This document shows, in pieces, positions 32,965 to 42,576 of a DNA stretch of 54,575 bases. The translations under genes were made by a program, and so were the position numbers. Under the pieces are notes generated by a model, which did no database searches, was not told the origin of the DNA, and saw only the letters and a program-made list of their open reading frames with translations. Source of the stretch: Thermosynechococcus sp. M98_K2018_005 (GTDB lineage: Bacteria; Cyanobacteriota; Cyanobacteriia; Thermosynechococcales; Thermosynechococcaceae); NCBI RefSeq assembly GCF_015295825.1, contig NZ_DVEH01000031.1, positions 1-54,575 on the forward strand. Direction: 5' to 3'. Within the stretch, counting starts at the first letter, position 1; every line of letters begins with the position of its first letter.

Positions 32965-33831
32965 TTATGCCTTGAGAACTACCTTGGGATGCAGGCGATC
33001 GCCTCCACTGATGCCAAGGCCCACACAGGTAGCGGCAAAGGTGACGCCCACGAAACTCCCCATCGGCGGTAGCCCCTCACAAATCACAGCGCGGCCATGG
33101 TACCAGTCGTTGAGTTGTACTTCATTGAGCTCAAGCCATGGCAGATGCGAGAGAACCTCTTGGGGCGGGCGCAGGGGTAAATGCTCTGGCGAAATGCTTT
33201 CTAGGGAATGGCTCTCCTCAATCCTCAGGCCACCACTTTCAATCCGTTGCAGTGCCGCCAGCGTTCCCCCTACCCCGAGGGCCGCGCCCAAATCGCGGGC
33301 AAGAGCGCGAATATAGGTGCCACCGCCACAGGTAATGCGCAGCGTGAGTTCCGGCTGACGACTCGGTTGCCAATGCAACACCTCGATACGGTACACGGTA
33401 ACGATACGTGGCGGAACGCTCACTACTTCACCCGCACGGGCACGGGCATAGAGCCGCTGGCCATCCACTTGAATCGCACTATAGGCTGGGGGATATTGCT
33501 CAATCTCCCCAATCCATCGCGGCAGCTGTTCCTCAATGGCCTCGAGGGTGAGGTGACTTGCAGATTGTTCTTGGCAAATGTCACCCGTAATGTCATCCGT
33601 GGTCGTGGTGATGCCAAAGCGCACCGTGCCAATATAGGCCTTGCGATCGCTGAAATAGGGGAGGAGTCGCGTCGCTGAACCAACGGCGATCGGCAGCACC
33701 CCTGTGGCCATCGGATCCAATGTACCACCATGACCAATGCGCTTGAGCCGCAGCCGCTTTCGCAGTTCATTGATGCAGTCGTGGGAGGTGCAGCCAGCGG
33801 GTTTATTCAGATTCAAAAAACCAAACATCAA
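32965..33831 (-). CDS. truB: tRNA pseudouridine-55 synthase
   Basis: TruB makes pseudouridine 55 in the T-loop of tRNAs. The 288-residue protein starts [18 protein letters not shown]. The catalytic Asp39 is in [17 protein letters not shown], and [25 protein letters not shown] and a C-terminal PUA-like tail follow. Its ATG overlaps the TGA of the TolC-type gene (ATGA), so it is translated after an outer-membrane protein gene, an odd pairing. Confidence 0.94.
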   Translation of the reverse strand: MMFGFLNLNKPAGCTSHDCINELRKRLRLKRIGHGGTLDPMATGVLPIAVGSATRLLPYFSDRKAYIGTVRFGITTTTDDITGDICQEQSASHLTLEAIEEQLPRWIGEIEQYPPAYSAIQVDGQRLYARARAGEVVSVPPRIVTVYRIEVLHWQPSRQPELTLRITCGGGTYIRALARDLGAALGVGGTLAALQRIESGGLRIEESHSLESISPEHLPLRPPQEVLSHLPWLELNEVQLNDWYHGRAVICEGLPPMGSFVGVTFAATCVGLGISGGDRLHPKVVLKA

Positions 33832-35279
33832 GGCGTTGCAGTCCCTCGGGGACTCAGAGGTAAACCACTGACAAAGCGTTGCAGGGCGGCGATCGCTCGG
33901 TTGTAGTCAATGGTAGAACTCAACAGGTTGCTCTGGGCTTGAATCAGAGCCGTTTCTGCATTGCTCACCTCCGCCTGGGTGCCAATCCCTGCTTGAAAGC
34001 GCAGCCGGGCAAGGCGGAGTCCCTCCGTTGCTTGGCGCACCGCCACTTCATTGGTGCGGATATTTTCTTGGCTGGATTGGAGGGTGTAGTAGGCCTGCTC
34101 CACTTGGAAGCGAATTAAGTTACGAAAGGCGGCATACTGGGCTTCAGCGATCGCGGCAGCACTTTCCTGCTGGGCGGCACTGGCACGGGAGACCCCCCCA
34201 TCAAAGAGGGTCAGCTTCATTTGACCCCCAACGGTATATCCCCAACTGGGTGCTGCGCTATCTGTGAGGCTATCAAGGGTGTTAAAACTTCCGCCGGCCA
34301 CCAACTGGGGGCCTAGATTCCCCAAGGCAACCCGCCGTTGCTGAAGCGCTGCATTCCGTTGCGTCAGTTGTTGTTCCAGTTCCACGCGGTTACGCCAGGC
34401 CAAGGCAATACTCTCCTCAAGGGAAAGTTTCCATTCCCCAACCACTCGAATTGGGTCAGCGGCCCGCACATTCGCCTTGTCATTGAGACTGAGCAGCTGT
34501 GCCAGTTGGCGTTGAGCCGTTTGCAGTTGGCTTTGGGCTTGCACGAGTTGCTGCTGGTTGTTGGCCAGTTGCACTTCGGCTGTCAAAACATCAAACTTGG
34601 TTCCCAAGCCAGCGCGTTCGCGGGCGATCGCATCCCGTAAGCTGATTTGGGAGTTTTGTACCGCTGCTTCCCCAATGCGCACAAGCGCCTCTGCCTGTTG
34701 AATGTTGTAATAGGCATTGGTGACATCCTGCCGCAGTTGTTCAAATTCCCGCTGAAGATCCAGTTCGGCATTGCGCACCTGTTCCTGGGCTGCTTTGATA
34801 CTGCCATCCCGTTGGCCAGAGGTGAAAATGTTGTAGCCCAGTTGCACGGTGCTGGTCCAAGTATTGCTCGTGGTGTTGAGCCGCAAGGGGGGTGGCAGTT
34901 GGGCATTTTGCAGGCGAATCGCCGCTGAATCTGTGCGACTAATCCCCAATTGCAGGGAGATGCTGGGATAGAGAGCCGCCTCCGCTTGGCGCAGAACCGC
35001 CCGACTTTGTTGCAGTTGCGCTTCAATGATTTGCAGTTGGCGATTGTTCCGCCGCGCCAGTTCAATCGCTTCGTTAAGGGTAATGGGGCGATCCAAATCA
35101 ATTTTCACTTGATCGGGACGACTGGGGAGATAGAGGGGATCGGGATTGGGATTGAAGGGCAGGAGATCGGTGGCCGTAGGGTTGGATTGGGCGATCGCCC
35201 CCCCGCTCACGGTGATCAAGACCCCCACAAGGCTCCCCAGCAGCAGACTGCTTTGTTGGCAGATGGATTGTTGATCCAT
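33828..35279 (-). CDS. TolC-family outer-membrane efflux protein
   Basis: This 483-residue protein has a signal peptide ([20 protein letters not shown]) and two repeats of the outer-membrane efflux fold: long alpha-helical stretches rich in Gln, Ala and Leu, with [19 protein letters not shown] and [20 protein letters not shown] opening each half. TolC proteins form the trimeric exit duct for RND, ABC and MFS exporters and type I secretion. It is the only TolC-like gene in the window and may pair with the RND system at 11270-15619. ATG 35279 is chosen over a GTG five codons upstream. A possible -10 (TATAGT, minus strand, about 35327) stands in front. Confidence 0.9.
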   Translation of the reverse strand: MDQQSICQQSSLLLGSLVGVLITVSGGAIAQSNPTATDLLPFNPNPDPLYLPSRPDQVKIDLDRPITLNEAIELARRNNRQLQIIEAQLQQSRAVLRQAEAALYPSISLQLGISRTDSAAIRLQNAQLPPPLRLNTTSNTWTSTVQLGYNIFTSGQRDGSIKAAQEQVRNAELDLQREFEQLRQDVTNAYYNIQQAEALVRIGEAAVQNSQISLRDAIARERAGLGTKFDVLTAEVQLANNQQQLVQAQSQLQTAQRQLAQLLSLNDKANVRAADPIRVVGEWKLSLEESIALAWRNRVELEQQLTQRNAALQQRRVALGNLGPQLVAGGSFNTLDSLTDSAAPSWGYTVGGQMKLTLFDGGVSRASAAQQESAAAIAEAQYAAFRNLIRFQVEQAYYTLQSSQENIRTNEVAVRQATEGLRLARLRFQAGIGTQAEVSNAETALIQAQSNLLSSTIDYNRAIAALQRFVSGLPLSPRGTATP

Positions 35280-35426
35280 GCTCACTCCCGACACCGTTAC
35301 AATTACGGATTCTCGCTACCACATAAGACTATAACAGTCCTTTCCCAAGGAATCGTTGCCAAAAAGGCGGTACACTGGCACTCAACGGATTCAAATTCTG
35401 CAAAATTCAAGGCTTGATCAAGCGCC

Positions 35427-36065
35427 GTGGCAACCATTTTACGCACTTGGAGCTATCAATATCCGTGGCTTTACGACACTATTAGTGCCCTCGCAGCAAT
35501 AGCGGTCGGGGGGAGCGATCGCCTGCATCGCCTGGCTTGGCAAGATTTGGACTTACCCCGTAGTGCGGTGGTTTTGGATCTCTGCTGTGCCCACGGCATT
35601 GTTACTCAAGCCTTAACTCAGGCCTTTGATCAGGTCACGGGACTAGATGCTTCCCCGAAGGCGATCGCCCGTGCCCAACAACGGGTGCCCCAAGCCACCT
35701 ATGTGGAAGCCTTTGCTGAGAAGATGCCCTTGGCCGATGCCACCTTTGATCTGGTACACACCAGCATGGCGCTCCACGAAATGACTCCGCAGCAACTGCG
35801 TGCCATCTTGGCGGAAGTGTGGCGGGTTCTGAAGCCCGGCGGCTGGTTTGCCCTGATTGATTTTCATCGTCCGCAAGTGCCCCTCTTTTGGCCGGGGATG
35901 GCTCTCTTTTTCTGGCTCTTTGAAACCAAAACCGCTTGGCAACTGCTGCAAATAGACTTAGCTGAGCAGCTACGGTTGCAGGGCTTTACTATCGAGCGGC
36001 AGACTTACCACTTAGGGCACAGTTTACAGGTTCTCCATGCCCGCAAACCCTGCCCAAAGAATTAA
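35427..36065 (+). CDS. class I SAM-dependent methyltransferase
   Basis: This 212-residue methyltransferase of the UbiE/Methyltransf_11 type has motif I VVLDLCCAHGIVTQAL, with cysteines and alanine in place of the usual glycines. It is followed by VTGLDASPKAIARAQQRV, AEKMPLADATFDLVHTS and VWRVLKPGGWFALIDF. Near the C-terminus is a hydrophobic patch (LFWPGMALFFWLF) that may touch membrane or a lipid substrate. It starts with GTG 35427; no nearer ATG fits the family. The substrate is unknown, and a quinone or lipid is possible. It is 36 bases before gcvP on the same strand. Confidence 0.8.
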   Translation: MATILRTWSYQYPWLYDTISALAAIAVGGSDRLHRLAWQDLDLPRSAVVLDLCCAHGIVTQALTQAFDQVTGLDASPKAIARAQQRVPQATYVEAFAEKMPLADATFDLVHTSMALHEMTPQQLRAILAEVWRVLKPGGWFALIDFHRPQVPLFWPGMALFFWLFETKTAWQLLQIDLAEQLRLQGFTIERQTYHLGHSLQVLHARKPCPKN

Positions 36066-36101
36066 GATATATGAACGATTTGCAACACGAGTGCGATAGC
36101 G

Positions 36102-38972
36102 ATGGTCAGTTCACTGCCCCAACTAGAGATCAACTTAGAGACCGATGCCGAATTTGTCGCGCGGCACATTGGCATTACGCCCGCTGATTTGCCCAAAATG
36201 TTGAGCCTGTTGGGGTATGGCAGCCTCAAGGAGCTGATCAATGCCGTCATTCCCCCAGAAATTCGCTTGCAACGCCCCCTCGCCCTTGGTGAGGGTCTCA
36301 GTGAAACGGCAGCCCTGCAAAAATTACGCACCCTTGCCCAGCAAAACCAAGTTTGGCGCAGCTACATCGGCATGGGCTATTACAACTGCATTACGCCGGC
36401 AGTGATTCAGCGCAACATTCTGGAAAACCCCGGCTGGTACACCCAGTACACCCCCTACCAAGCGGAAATTGCCCAAGGACGCCTCGAAGCCCTCCTTAAC
36501 TTTCAAACCCTTGTCAGCGATTTGACGGGTTTGCCCATTGCCAATGCCTCTCTCCTCGATGAGGCGACGGCTGCCGCTGAAGCCATGACGCTGAGCTTGA
36601 ATGCCTGCCGTCAAAGGGGAGCCAACCGGTTCTTGGTGGCGCAGGATTGCCATCCCCAAACCTTTGCCGTTTTGCGCACCCGTGCCCTGCCCCTTGGCAT
36701 TGAGATTGTGCCCATTGACACGATCACCAGTGAATTACCTTGGGAGAATGCCTTTGGCCTGCTCTTGCAATATCCCGCTAGCGATGGTGCGGTGCGATCG
36801 CCCCAAGCCCTAATTGCCGCTGCCCATGAGCGGGGACTGTTGGTGACCGTGGCCACCGACCTCCTTGCCCTAACCCTGCTGACACCGCCGGGTGAATTGG
36901 GAGCCGACATTGCCGTGGGCAGTTCTCAGCGGTTTGGTGTGCCCTTGGGCTATGGGGGTCCCCATGCCGCCTTCTTTGCCACCCGAGAGGCGTTCAAACG
37001 CCAGTTGCCCGGACGACTGGTGGGGGTTTCCCATGATGCCCTTGGGCAAAAAGCATTGCGCCTTGCCCTGCAAACCCGTGAGCAGCACATTCGTCGTGAA
37101 AAAGCCACCAGTAACATTTGCACTGCCCAAGTTCTCCTTGCAGTTGTCGCCAGTATGTACGCTGTTTATCACGGATCAGCGGGGCTGCGGCAAATCGCTG
37201 AGCGCATCCATCAACGGGCAGTGACCCTAGCAGCGGGCTTAGAAGCAGCGGGCTATCCACTCTACCATTCTGAGTTTTTTGACACCCTGCGCATTGGCTT
37301 GGGGAACCTGCCAGTACAGGTGCTCAAGGAGCGGGCAGCAGCGGCACAAATCAACCTGCGCTACTTTGACGATGGCAGTGTCGGCATCAGCCTTGATGAA
37401 ACCACCACTGAGAAAGATGTGGTGGATTTACTGGCGCTCTTTGGCGCAAGTCCTGCTGCCGTGCAAGGGGGCGATCGCCTACCGCTAACCCTGAAACGCC
37501 AATCTGCCTACCTGCAACACCCGGTCTTTCAGGAGTACCACAGCGAACACGCTCTACTGCGCTACATTCACCGCCTTCAGGCCAAGGATCTCTCCCTTAC
37601 CACCTCGATGATTCCCCTCGGCTCCTGCACAATGAAGCTCAATGCAGCGGCAGAAATGGTGCCCATCAGTTGGCCAGAATTCAATCAGCTGCACCCCTTT
37701 GCGCCGCCGGAGCAAGCTCAAGGCTATGGGCAACTGTTTCAAGAGCTAGAAGCAATGCTGGCGGAAATCACGGGTTTTGATGCCATTTCCCTGCAGCCCA
37801 ATGCCGGCTCCCAAGGGGAATATGCCGGACTTTTGGTCATTCGCCAGTACCACCACAGCCGCGGTGAAGGCCAGCGCAATGTCTGTTTGATTCCCACCTC
37901 CGCCCATGGTACCAACCCCGCTAGTGCCGTGATGGCGGGGATGCAAGTGGTGGCAGTGAATTGTGATGCCCAGGGCAATATTGATGTGGCCGATCTGGCG
38001 GCCAAGGCGGAAACCTATGGCGATCGCCTAGGGGCGTTAATGATTACCTATCCCTCGACCCATGGCGTTTTTGAAACGGAAATTCGCCACATCTGCGAAA
38101 TCATCCATCGCTACGGCGGTCAAGTCTATATGGATGGGGCCAACATGAATGCCCAAGTGGGGCTGTGCCGTCCGGGGGACTTTGGTGCCGATGTTTGCCA
38201 TTTGAATCTCCACAAAACCTTCTGCATTCCCCATGGCGGTGGCGGACCCGGTGTCGGACCCATCGGGGTGAAAGCTCACTTAGCGCCCTTCTTACCGACG
38301 ACGCAGGTGACTCCCCAGGGATCAGAAATTGGCCCTGTGACCGCAGCCCCTTGGGGCAGTGCCAGTATTTTGCCGATTTCATGGATGTATATCACCCTCA
38401 TGGGGGGGGTGGGGTTGACGCGAGCCACGGCGATCGCCATCCTCAATGCCAACTACATCGCCAAACGCCTTGAACCCTACTATCCCGTTCTCTACAAAGG
38501 TGCCCAGGGCTTGGTGGCCCACGAGTGTATTCTTGATCTGCGTCCCCTGAAAAAATCGGCAGGGATTGAGGTGGAAGATATTGCTAAGCGGCTGATGGAC
38601 TACGGCTTCCATGCTCCTACCGTCTCTTGGCCTGTAGCGGGAACGCTCATGATTGAACCGACAGAAAGTGAAACGAAGGCGGAATTGGATCGCTTTTGTG
38701 AGGCGATGATTGCCATTCGTGCAGAAATTGCTGAGATTGAGGCCGGCGTGAGCGATCGCCAGCAAAACCCCTTGAAAAATGCCCCCCATCCAGCCCTGAT
38801 GCTGGCCACAGAGCCATGGCCGTACCCCTATTCACGGGAAGTGGCCGCCTACCCTGCCCCTTGGCTGCGGGAGTACAAATTCTGGCCAGCGGTAGCCCGC
38901 ATTGACAATGCCTATGGCGATCGCCATCTGGTGTGTAGTTGCTCAATGACCATCACTTCACCAGAGTCTTAA
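36102..38972 (+). CDS. gcvP: glycine dehydrogenase (decarboxylating), P-protein
   Basis: The P-protein of the glycine cleavage system decarboxylates glycine with pyridoxal phosphate and passes the aminomethyl group to GcvH. The 956-residue length is normal for the single-chain form. The PLP lysine is Lys705 in [18 protein letters not shown]. Other marks are FVARHIGI at the start, SLGSCTMKL-type [13 protein letters not shown], and [15 protein letters not shown]. With glcD elsewhere in the window it forms part of the photorespiratory route. No glycine riboswitch is visible in the 36-base leader. Confidence 0.95.
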   Translation: MVSSLPQLEINLETDAEFVARHIGITPADLPKMLSLLGYGSLKELINAVIPPEIRLQRPLALGEGLSETAALQKLRTLAQQNQVWRSYIGMGYYNCITPAVIQRNILENPGWYTQYTPYQAEIAQGRLEALLNFQTLVSDLTGLPIANASLLDEATAAAEAMTLSLNACRQRGANRFLVAQDCHPQTFAVLRTRALPLGIEIVPIDTITSELPWENAFGLLLQYPASDGAVRSPQALIAAAHERGLLVTVATDLLALTLLTPPGELGADIAVGSSQRFGVPLGYGGPHAAFFATREAFKRQLPGRLVGVSHDALGQKALRLALQTREQHIRREKATSNICTAQVLLAVVASMYAVYHGSAGLRQIAERIHQRAVTLAAGLEAAGYPLYHSEFFDTLRIGLGNLPVQVLKERAAAAQINLRYFDDGSVGISLDETTTEKDVVDLLALFGASPAAVQGGDRLPLTLKRQSAYLQHPVFQEYHSEHALLRYIHRLQAKDLSLTTSMIPLGSCTMKLNAAAEMVPISWPEFNQLHPFAPPEQAQGYGQLFQELEAMLAEITGFDAISLQPNAGSQGEYAGLLVIRQYHHSRGEGQRNVCLIPTSAHGTNPASAVMAGMQVVAVNCDAQGNIDVADLAAKAETYGDRLGALMITYPSTHGVFETEIRHICEIIHRYGGQVYMDGANMNAQVGLCRPGDFGADVCHLNLHKTFCIPHGGGGPGVGPIGVKAHLAPFLPTTQVTPQGSEIGPVTAAPWGSASILPISWMYITLMGGVGLTRATAIAILNANYIAKRLEPYYPVLYKGAQGLVAHECILDLRPLKKSAGIEVEDIAKRLMDYGFHAPTVSWPVAGTLMIEPTESETKAELDRFCEAMIAIRAEIAEIEAGVSDRQQNPLKNAPHPALMLATEPWPYPYSREVAAYPAPWLREYKFWPAVARIDNAYGDRHLVCSCSMTITSPES

Positions 38973-39067
38973 TCAAAGCTGAAATTTTGGCATTGGTTGC
39001 CGATTGGCCTTGTCGAAGCCCAAAAGGCATTGCTAAAAGTAAGGCAGGTCAACCCCTAGGTGGTCTT

Positions 39068-40519
39068 ATGACACTGGATAGCCTCGACACCGTTGTTCTC
39101 TCCCGTTGGCAGTTTGCCCTCACGGCCATTTTCCACATGCTCTGGCCAGTCTTGACGACGGGCATGAGTATTTACCTCGTGGTCATTGAGGGGCTATGGC
39201 TGAAAACCAAGAACCTAACCTACTATCACCATGCGCGCTTTTGGTCAAAGCTGTACATCCTCAACTTCGGGATTGGTGTGGCTTCGGGGTTGCCGATGGC
39301 CTTTCAATTTGGTCTGAACTGGGCGCCCTTCTCTGAATCCGTAGGGGATTTCTTTGGCACTGTTTTGGGCTTTGAGGGCACCATGGCCTTCATGCTGGAA
39401 GCCAGCTTCTTGGGCATTATGATTTTTGGCTGGCAGCGGGTACCGCCAGTGATGCATTGGATTTCGACCATCTGTGTCGCCTTTGGTGCGAACCTCTCTA
39501 CCTTTTGGATTCTCGCCGCCAACTCATGGCTCCAGACCCCTGCCGGCGGCGTCTTTGTCGAGGGTAAGTTCCGCGTTCAGGACTACTTCCAAGCAATCGC
39601 CAACCCCTTCATGGTCAAAAGCTTTGCCCACATGTTCTTTGCCACCCTCGAAACGTCGCTTTTTGTGATCGGTGGCATCAGTGCTTGGTATTTGCTGCAA
39701 AACCGCCTGCCCAATTTCTTTACCAAATCCCTGAAGGTGGTGTTGGTCATGGCCTTGGTGATTGCCCCCCTACAGGTGTTTGTCGGCCACCTGAGTGCTG
39801 AGCAGGTCTATCACTACCAACCCGCCAAATTAGCCGCCATGGAAGCCCTGTGGGAAACAGTGCCAGCGGGTACCCCTGCAGACTGGAGTGTGATTGCCTT
39901 CCCCAATGAGGCCGCCCAAGCAAATACCTTGGAAGTGAAAATTCCCGGCCTGCTGAGCTATCTATTGGAACTGAAGCCCAAGCTAGACACCCCGATTCTG
40001 GGCTTGAAGGAGTGGGCACCCAGCGATCGCCCCCATTTGATTGGCCTAATTTACTATTCCTTTCGCCTGATGGTGGCCATAGGTCTGTACCTCGCTGCTC
40101 TGGCGATCGCGACGATTTTTGTCTGGTGGCGCACGGGCCTCGAGGGCGATCGCCTGCGTCATTACAAGTGGCTCTGGTGGGGCTGGATCTTTGCAGGGCC
40201 TTTGGGGTACCTTGCCGTCGAAGCGGGCTGGATTGTGCGCTGTGTCGGGCGTCAACCGTGGATTGTCTATGGTCAGTTGCGGACGGTTGAAGCCGCTTCC
40301 GATTTACCCCCCCAAGTGGTGCTCTTTTCCCTCAGTGGCTTGGTTGCCCTCTACACGATTTTCTTCTTTGCGGCTCTTTTCTTTGGCAGTCGCATTATTC
40401 AAAAAGGTCCCAACGTTGCTTTGCCAGTCCCCGGCCAAGCAAATGCGCAAGAGCTGGAAATTCGCATCAAACTGGCAGAACACCAACCTGATCGCCGTCC
40501 CTTGGAGACTCAGCAATAA
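39068..40519 (+). CDS. cydA: cytochrome bd quinol oxidase subunit I
   Basis: CydA carries hemes b558, b595 and d and oxidises plastoquinol. The 483-residue protein has about nine membrane helices, a b595 ligand His23 (TAIFHMLWP), a b558 His in SFAHMFFATLETS and Arg/Met in YSFRLMVAIG. The proton-path glutamates stand in FEGTMAFMLEASFLG. The Q-loop is short, as in cyanide-insensitive (CIO) oxidases. The GRQPW motif reads GWIVRCVGRQPW, with Cys392 where E. coli has Glu445. ATG 39068 gives a normal N-terminus; an in-frame reading back to 38939 overlaps gcvP. cydB follows after ten bases. Confidence 0.93.
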   Translation: MTLDSLDTVVLSRWQFALTAIFHMLWPVLTTGMSIYLVVIEGLWLKTKNLTYYHHARFWSKLYILNFGIGVASGLPMAFQFGLNWAPFSESVGDFFGTVLGFEGTMAFMLEASFLGIMIFGWQRVPPVMHWISTICVAFGANLSTFWILAANSWLQTPAGGVFVEGKFRVQDYFQAIANPFMVKSFAHMFFATLETSLFVIGGISAWYLLQNRLPNFFTKSLKVVLVMALVIAPLQVFVGHLSAEQVYHYQPAKLAAMEALWETVPAGTPADWSVIAFPNEAAQANTLEVKIPGLLSYLLELKPKLDTPILGLKEWAPSDRPHLIGLIYYSFRLMVAIGLYLAALAIATIFVWWRTGLEGDRLRHYKWLWWGWIFAGPLGYLAVEAGWIVRCVGRQPWIVYGQLRTVEAASDLPPQVVLFSLSGLVALYTIFFFAALFFGSRIIQKGPNVALPVPGQANAQELEIRIKLAEHQPDRRPLETQQ

Positions 40520-40529
40520 GGAAATCGCT

Positions 40530-41543
40530 ATGGAACCCAATCCCCTTGCCCCCTTAGAACACTTTCTACCTCAGGTGTGGTTTTTTATCCTCGGTCTTTT
40601 CCTGTTTCTCTACATTCTGCTGGATGGGTTTGACCTTGGCATTGGCATTCTCTCCCTCACCAGTAGCGATGAACGGCGCCGCAATATCCTCATGACCAGC
40701 CTTGGCAATGTTTGGGATGCCAATGAGACGTGGTTGGTACTGATGGGTGGGTCGCTATTTGGTGCTTTTCCCTTGGCCTATGCCACAATCCTCAATGCCC
40801 TTTACCTGCCCGCAGTGATTATGGTGGTGGGGCTGATTTTGCGGGCAGTGTCCTTCGAGTTTCGCGAGAATGCCAATAATAAACGGGTGTGGAACCTTGC
40901 CTTTGGCATTGGCAGTTTCTTGGCCGCCTTGGGGCAGGGCTTTGCGGTGGGCACTGTTTTTGAGGGCATCAAAGTAGATGCAGCGGGTCACTTTGCGGGC
41001 GGCATGTGGGATTGGCTGACATGGCCCTCGGTGTTGGTGGCGCTGACCCTGATTCAGGGCTATGTACTGATTGGGTCAGCCTATCTAATTTACAAAACCA
41101 CAGGTGAGTTGCAGCAAACCCACTACCGCACGGCCACCATTGCAGCTTGGACAACGTTTATCGGTGCTGTGTTGATTACCATTAGCGCCCCCATTTTCCA
41201 TGAGCACCTGCGTGCCCAACTGTTTCAACCACCCCTGTTCTACATCTTTGCCGCCATTCCACTGCTGGGTATCTTGCTGATTTTTCTATTGCTGCGTAGT
41301 TTACAAAAGCGTGAAGAAGTCATGCCCTTGGTGTGGACATTTTTGCTTTTTCTGATGTCATTTATTGGCTTGGGCTTTGTCATTTTCCCGAACATCATTC
41401 CCCCCAGCGTCACCATATACGAAGCTTCAGCCTCTCCTAGTGCCCAAGTCTTTATGCTGATTTTCGTCGCTTTCTTAATCCCGATTATGCTGGCTTATAA
41501 CCTCTATAATTACCTCGTCTTTCGGGGCAAAGTTGTGGCCTAG
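40530..41543 (+). CDS. cydB: cytochrome bd quinol oxidase subunit II
   Basis: This 337-residue CydB has about eight membrane helices and is the structural partner of CydA. The N-terminal signature LYILLDGFDLGIGIL and NVWDANETWLVLMGG are diagnostic. ATG 40530 is chosen on family grounds, with AAGGAAAT nearby as a weak ribosome-binding site. A much longer same-frame reading from 40119 would run through cydA and is a shadow. The gene ends a cydAB unit, and no clear terminator follows. Confidence 0.93.
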   Translation: MEPNPLAPLEHFLPQVWFFILGLFLFLYILLDGFDLGIGILSLTSSDERRRNILMTSLGNVWDANETWLVLMGGSLFGAFPLAYATILNALYLPAVIMVVGLILRAVSFEFRENANNKRVWNLAFGIGSFLAALGQGFAVGTVFEGIKVDAAGHFAGGMWDWLTWPSVLVALTLIQGYVLIGSAYLIYKTTGELQQTHYRTATIAAWTTFIGAVLITISAPIFHEHLRAQLFQPPLFYIFAAIPLLGILLIFLLLRSLQKREEVMPLVWTFLLFLMSFIGLGFVIFPNIIPPSVTIYEASASPSAQVFMLIFVAFLIPIMLAYNLYNYLVFRGKVVA

Positions 41544-41733
41544 GTATAGAGGGAAGTCAAGCGAAAAACACAAACAAATTAGAAAAAAAGAGGCACAATA
41601 GCAAGATACAGCCTTTGTTCAGATCGATGCCTCAGCGTAGGGGTTCGTCTTAGCGTTTATCCGCCAAACTGGGCGATCGCGCGTGGTGCTTCTGAAAAGG
41701 GCTGTCATCTCTTTTTGCTCATCCGTTCCGTCG

Positions 41734-42576
41734 ATGTCCTGTTGGCAAGTTGACCTTTATCGTCGGCCGTTGCGTACCCCCAGTGGTCTTGATCTGTGGG
41801 AACTGGTGATTTGCAGCCCTGAAGACAATTTTTACTATTCGACTTTTTGCCCGGAGCCACTGGTGAGCAGTTCATGGCTGGCTACAGAGTTCAAAGATTG
41901 TGGTCAGCCTTTACCAGAGCGCATCCAAGTTTTTCGCCCCCAGAGTTTAAGCTTAGTGGAACTGGCTTGCCAAGAACTGAATATTCCCCTTGAAGCCACG
42001 CGCCGCACCCCTGCCCTCAAGACCTACCTGCGCCAGCGCGCTCAGGAGTATCCAAGCCTGAAAACCTATACGGGTGAAGCCTACGATCCCTTGGCGATCG
42101 AGCAGCCGCCGCCATTGCCACTGCCAGAGGATCTTTGGGGAGACTCTTGGCAATTTGCAGCAATTACTCCCCCCGAGTTGGAACAACTGATGCAATATCC
42201 GCTGCGGATTCTGGCCTTTGAAATGGCAATGTTGCCAGAGGCTTTGGGCTTAGCTCCCGATACGCTGATTCCGGGCATTATTCTCTACGGTGGTCGCAAG
42301 TCCCTGCAGCTGGCGCGGTGGTTGCAAGAGCAGGTGCCCTATCGCTTGGAGTTTGTGCCGGGGCGGCCCTGCGGGGTGGTGTTGCACAGTGGCCTGCGCG
42401 ATCGCTGGGTCTTTTTGACATTTGACAATGCTGAGATTGCCAAAGCGGGAGAACTCTTTCACGATCGCCTGCGATCCACTCAAGGTCTGCACTTTCTCCT
42501 CATCCAACCGACTCCCAATGACACCACCTACACCGCTCTGTGGCTGCTCCAACCCCTTGAATCGCCTAAGGTTTGA
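41734..42576 (+). CDS. Tab2/Atab2-family RNA-binding protein
   Basis: This 280-residue protein belongs to the Tab2 family, known from Chlamydomonas and Arabidopsis to bind psaB RNA and support photosystem I translation. Family marks are WQVDLYRRPLRTPSGLDLWEL at the start, FRPQSLSLVELACQELNI, TRRTPALKTYLRQRA in the middle, and WLLQPL at the end. ATG 41734 gives the family start; the upstream 51 bases are in frame but not family-like. The 190-base gap before it has no clear hairpin terminator for cydB. Its 3' end overlaps the convergent unknown gene by 11 bases. The molecular role in cyanobacteria is inferred. Confidence 0.87.
   Translation: MSCWQVDLYRRPLRTPSGLDLWELVICSPEDNFYYSTFCPEPLVSSSWLATEFKDCGQPLPERIQVFRPQSLSLVELACQELNIPLEATRRTPALKTYLRQRAQEYPSLKTYTGEAYDPLAIEQPPPLPLPEDLWGDSWQFAAITPPELEQLMQYPLRILAFEMAMLPEALGLAPDTLIPGIILYGGRKSLQLARWLQEQVPYRLEFVPGRPCGVVLHSGLRDRWVFLTFDNAEIAKAGELFHDRLRSTQGLHFLLIQPTPNDTTYTALWLLQPLESPKV

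Noticed and set aside
38939-39067. N-terminal extension of cydA
   Set aside because: It overlaps the end of gcvP, and the added residues do not look like CydA. The family N-terminus begins at the ATG at 39068.
40119-40529. Long same-frame extension of cydB
   Set aside because: It is a second-frame reading of the 3' half of cydA; the CydB signature starts at 40530.
41565-41645. Possible cydB terminator (GAGGCA ... TGCCTC arms)
   Set aside because: The arms are more than 30 bases apart and no T-tract follows.
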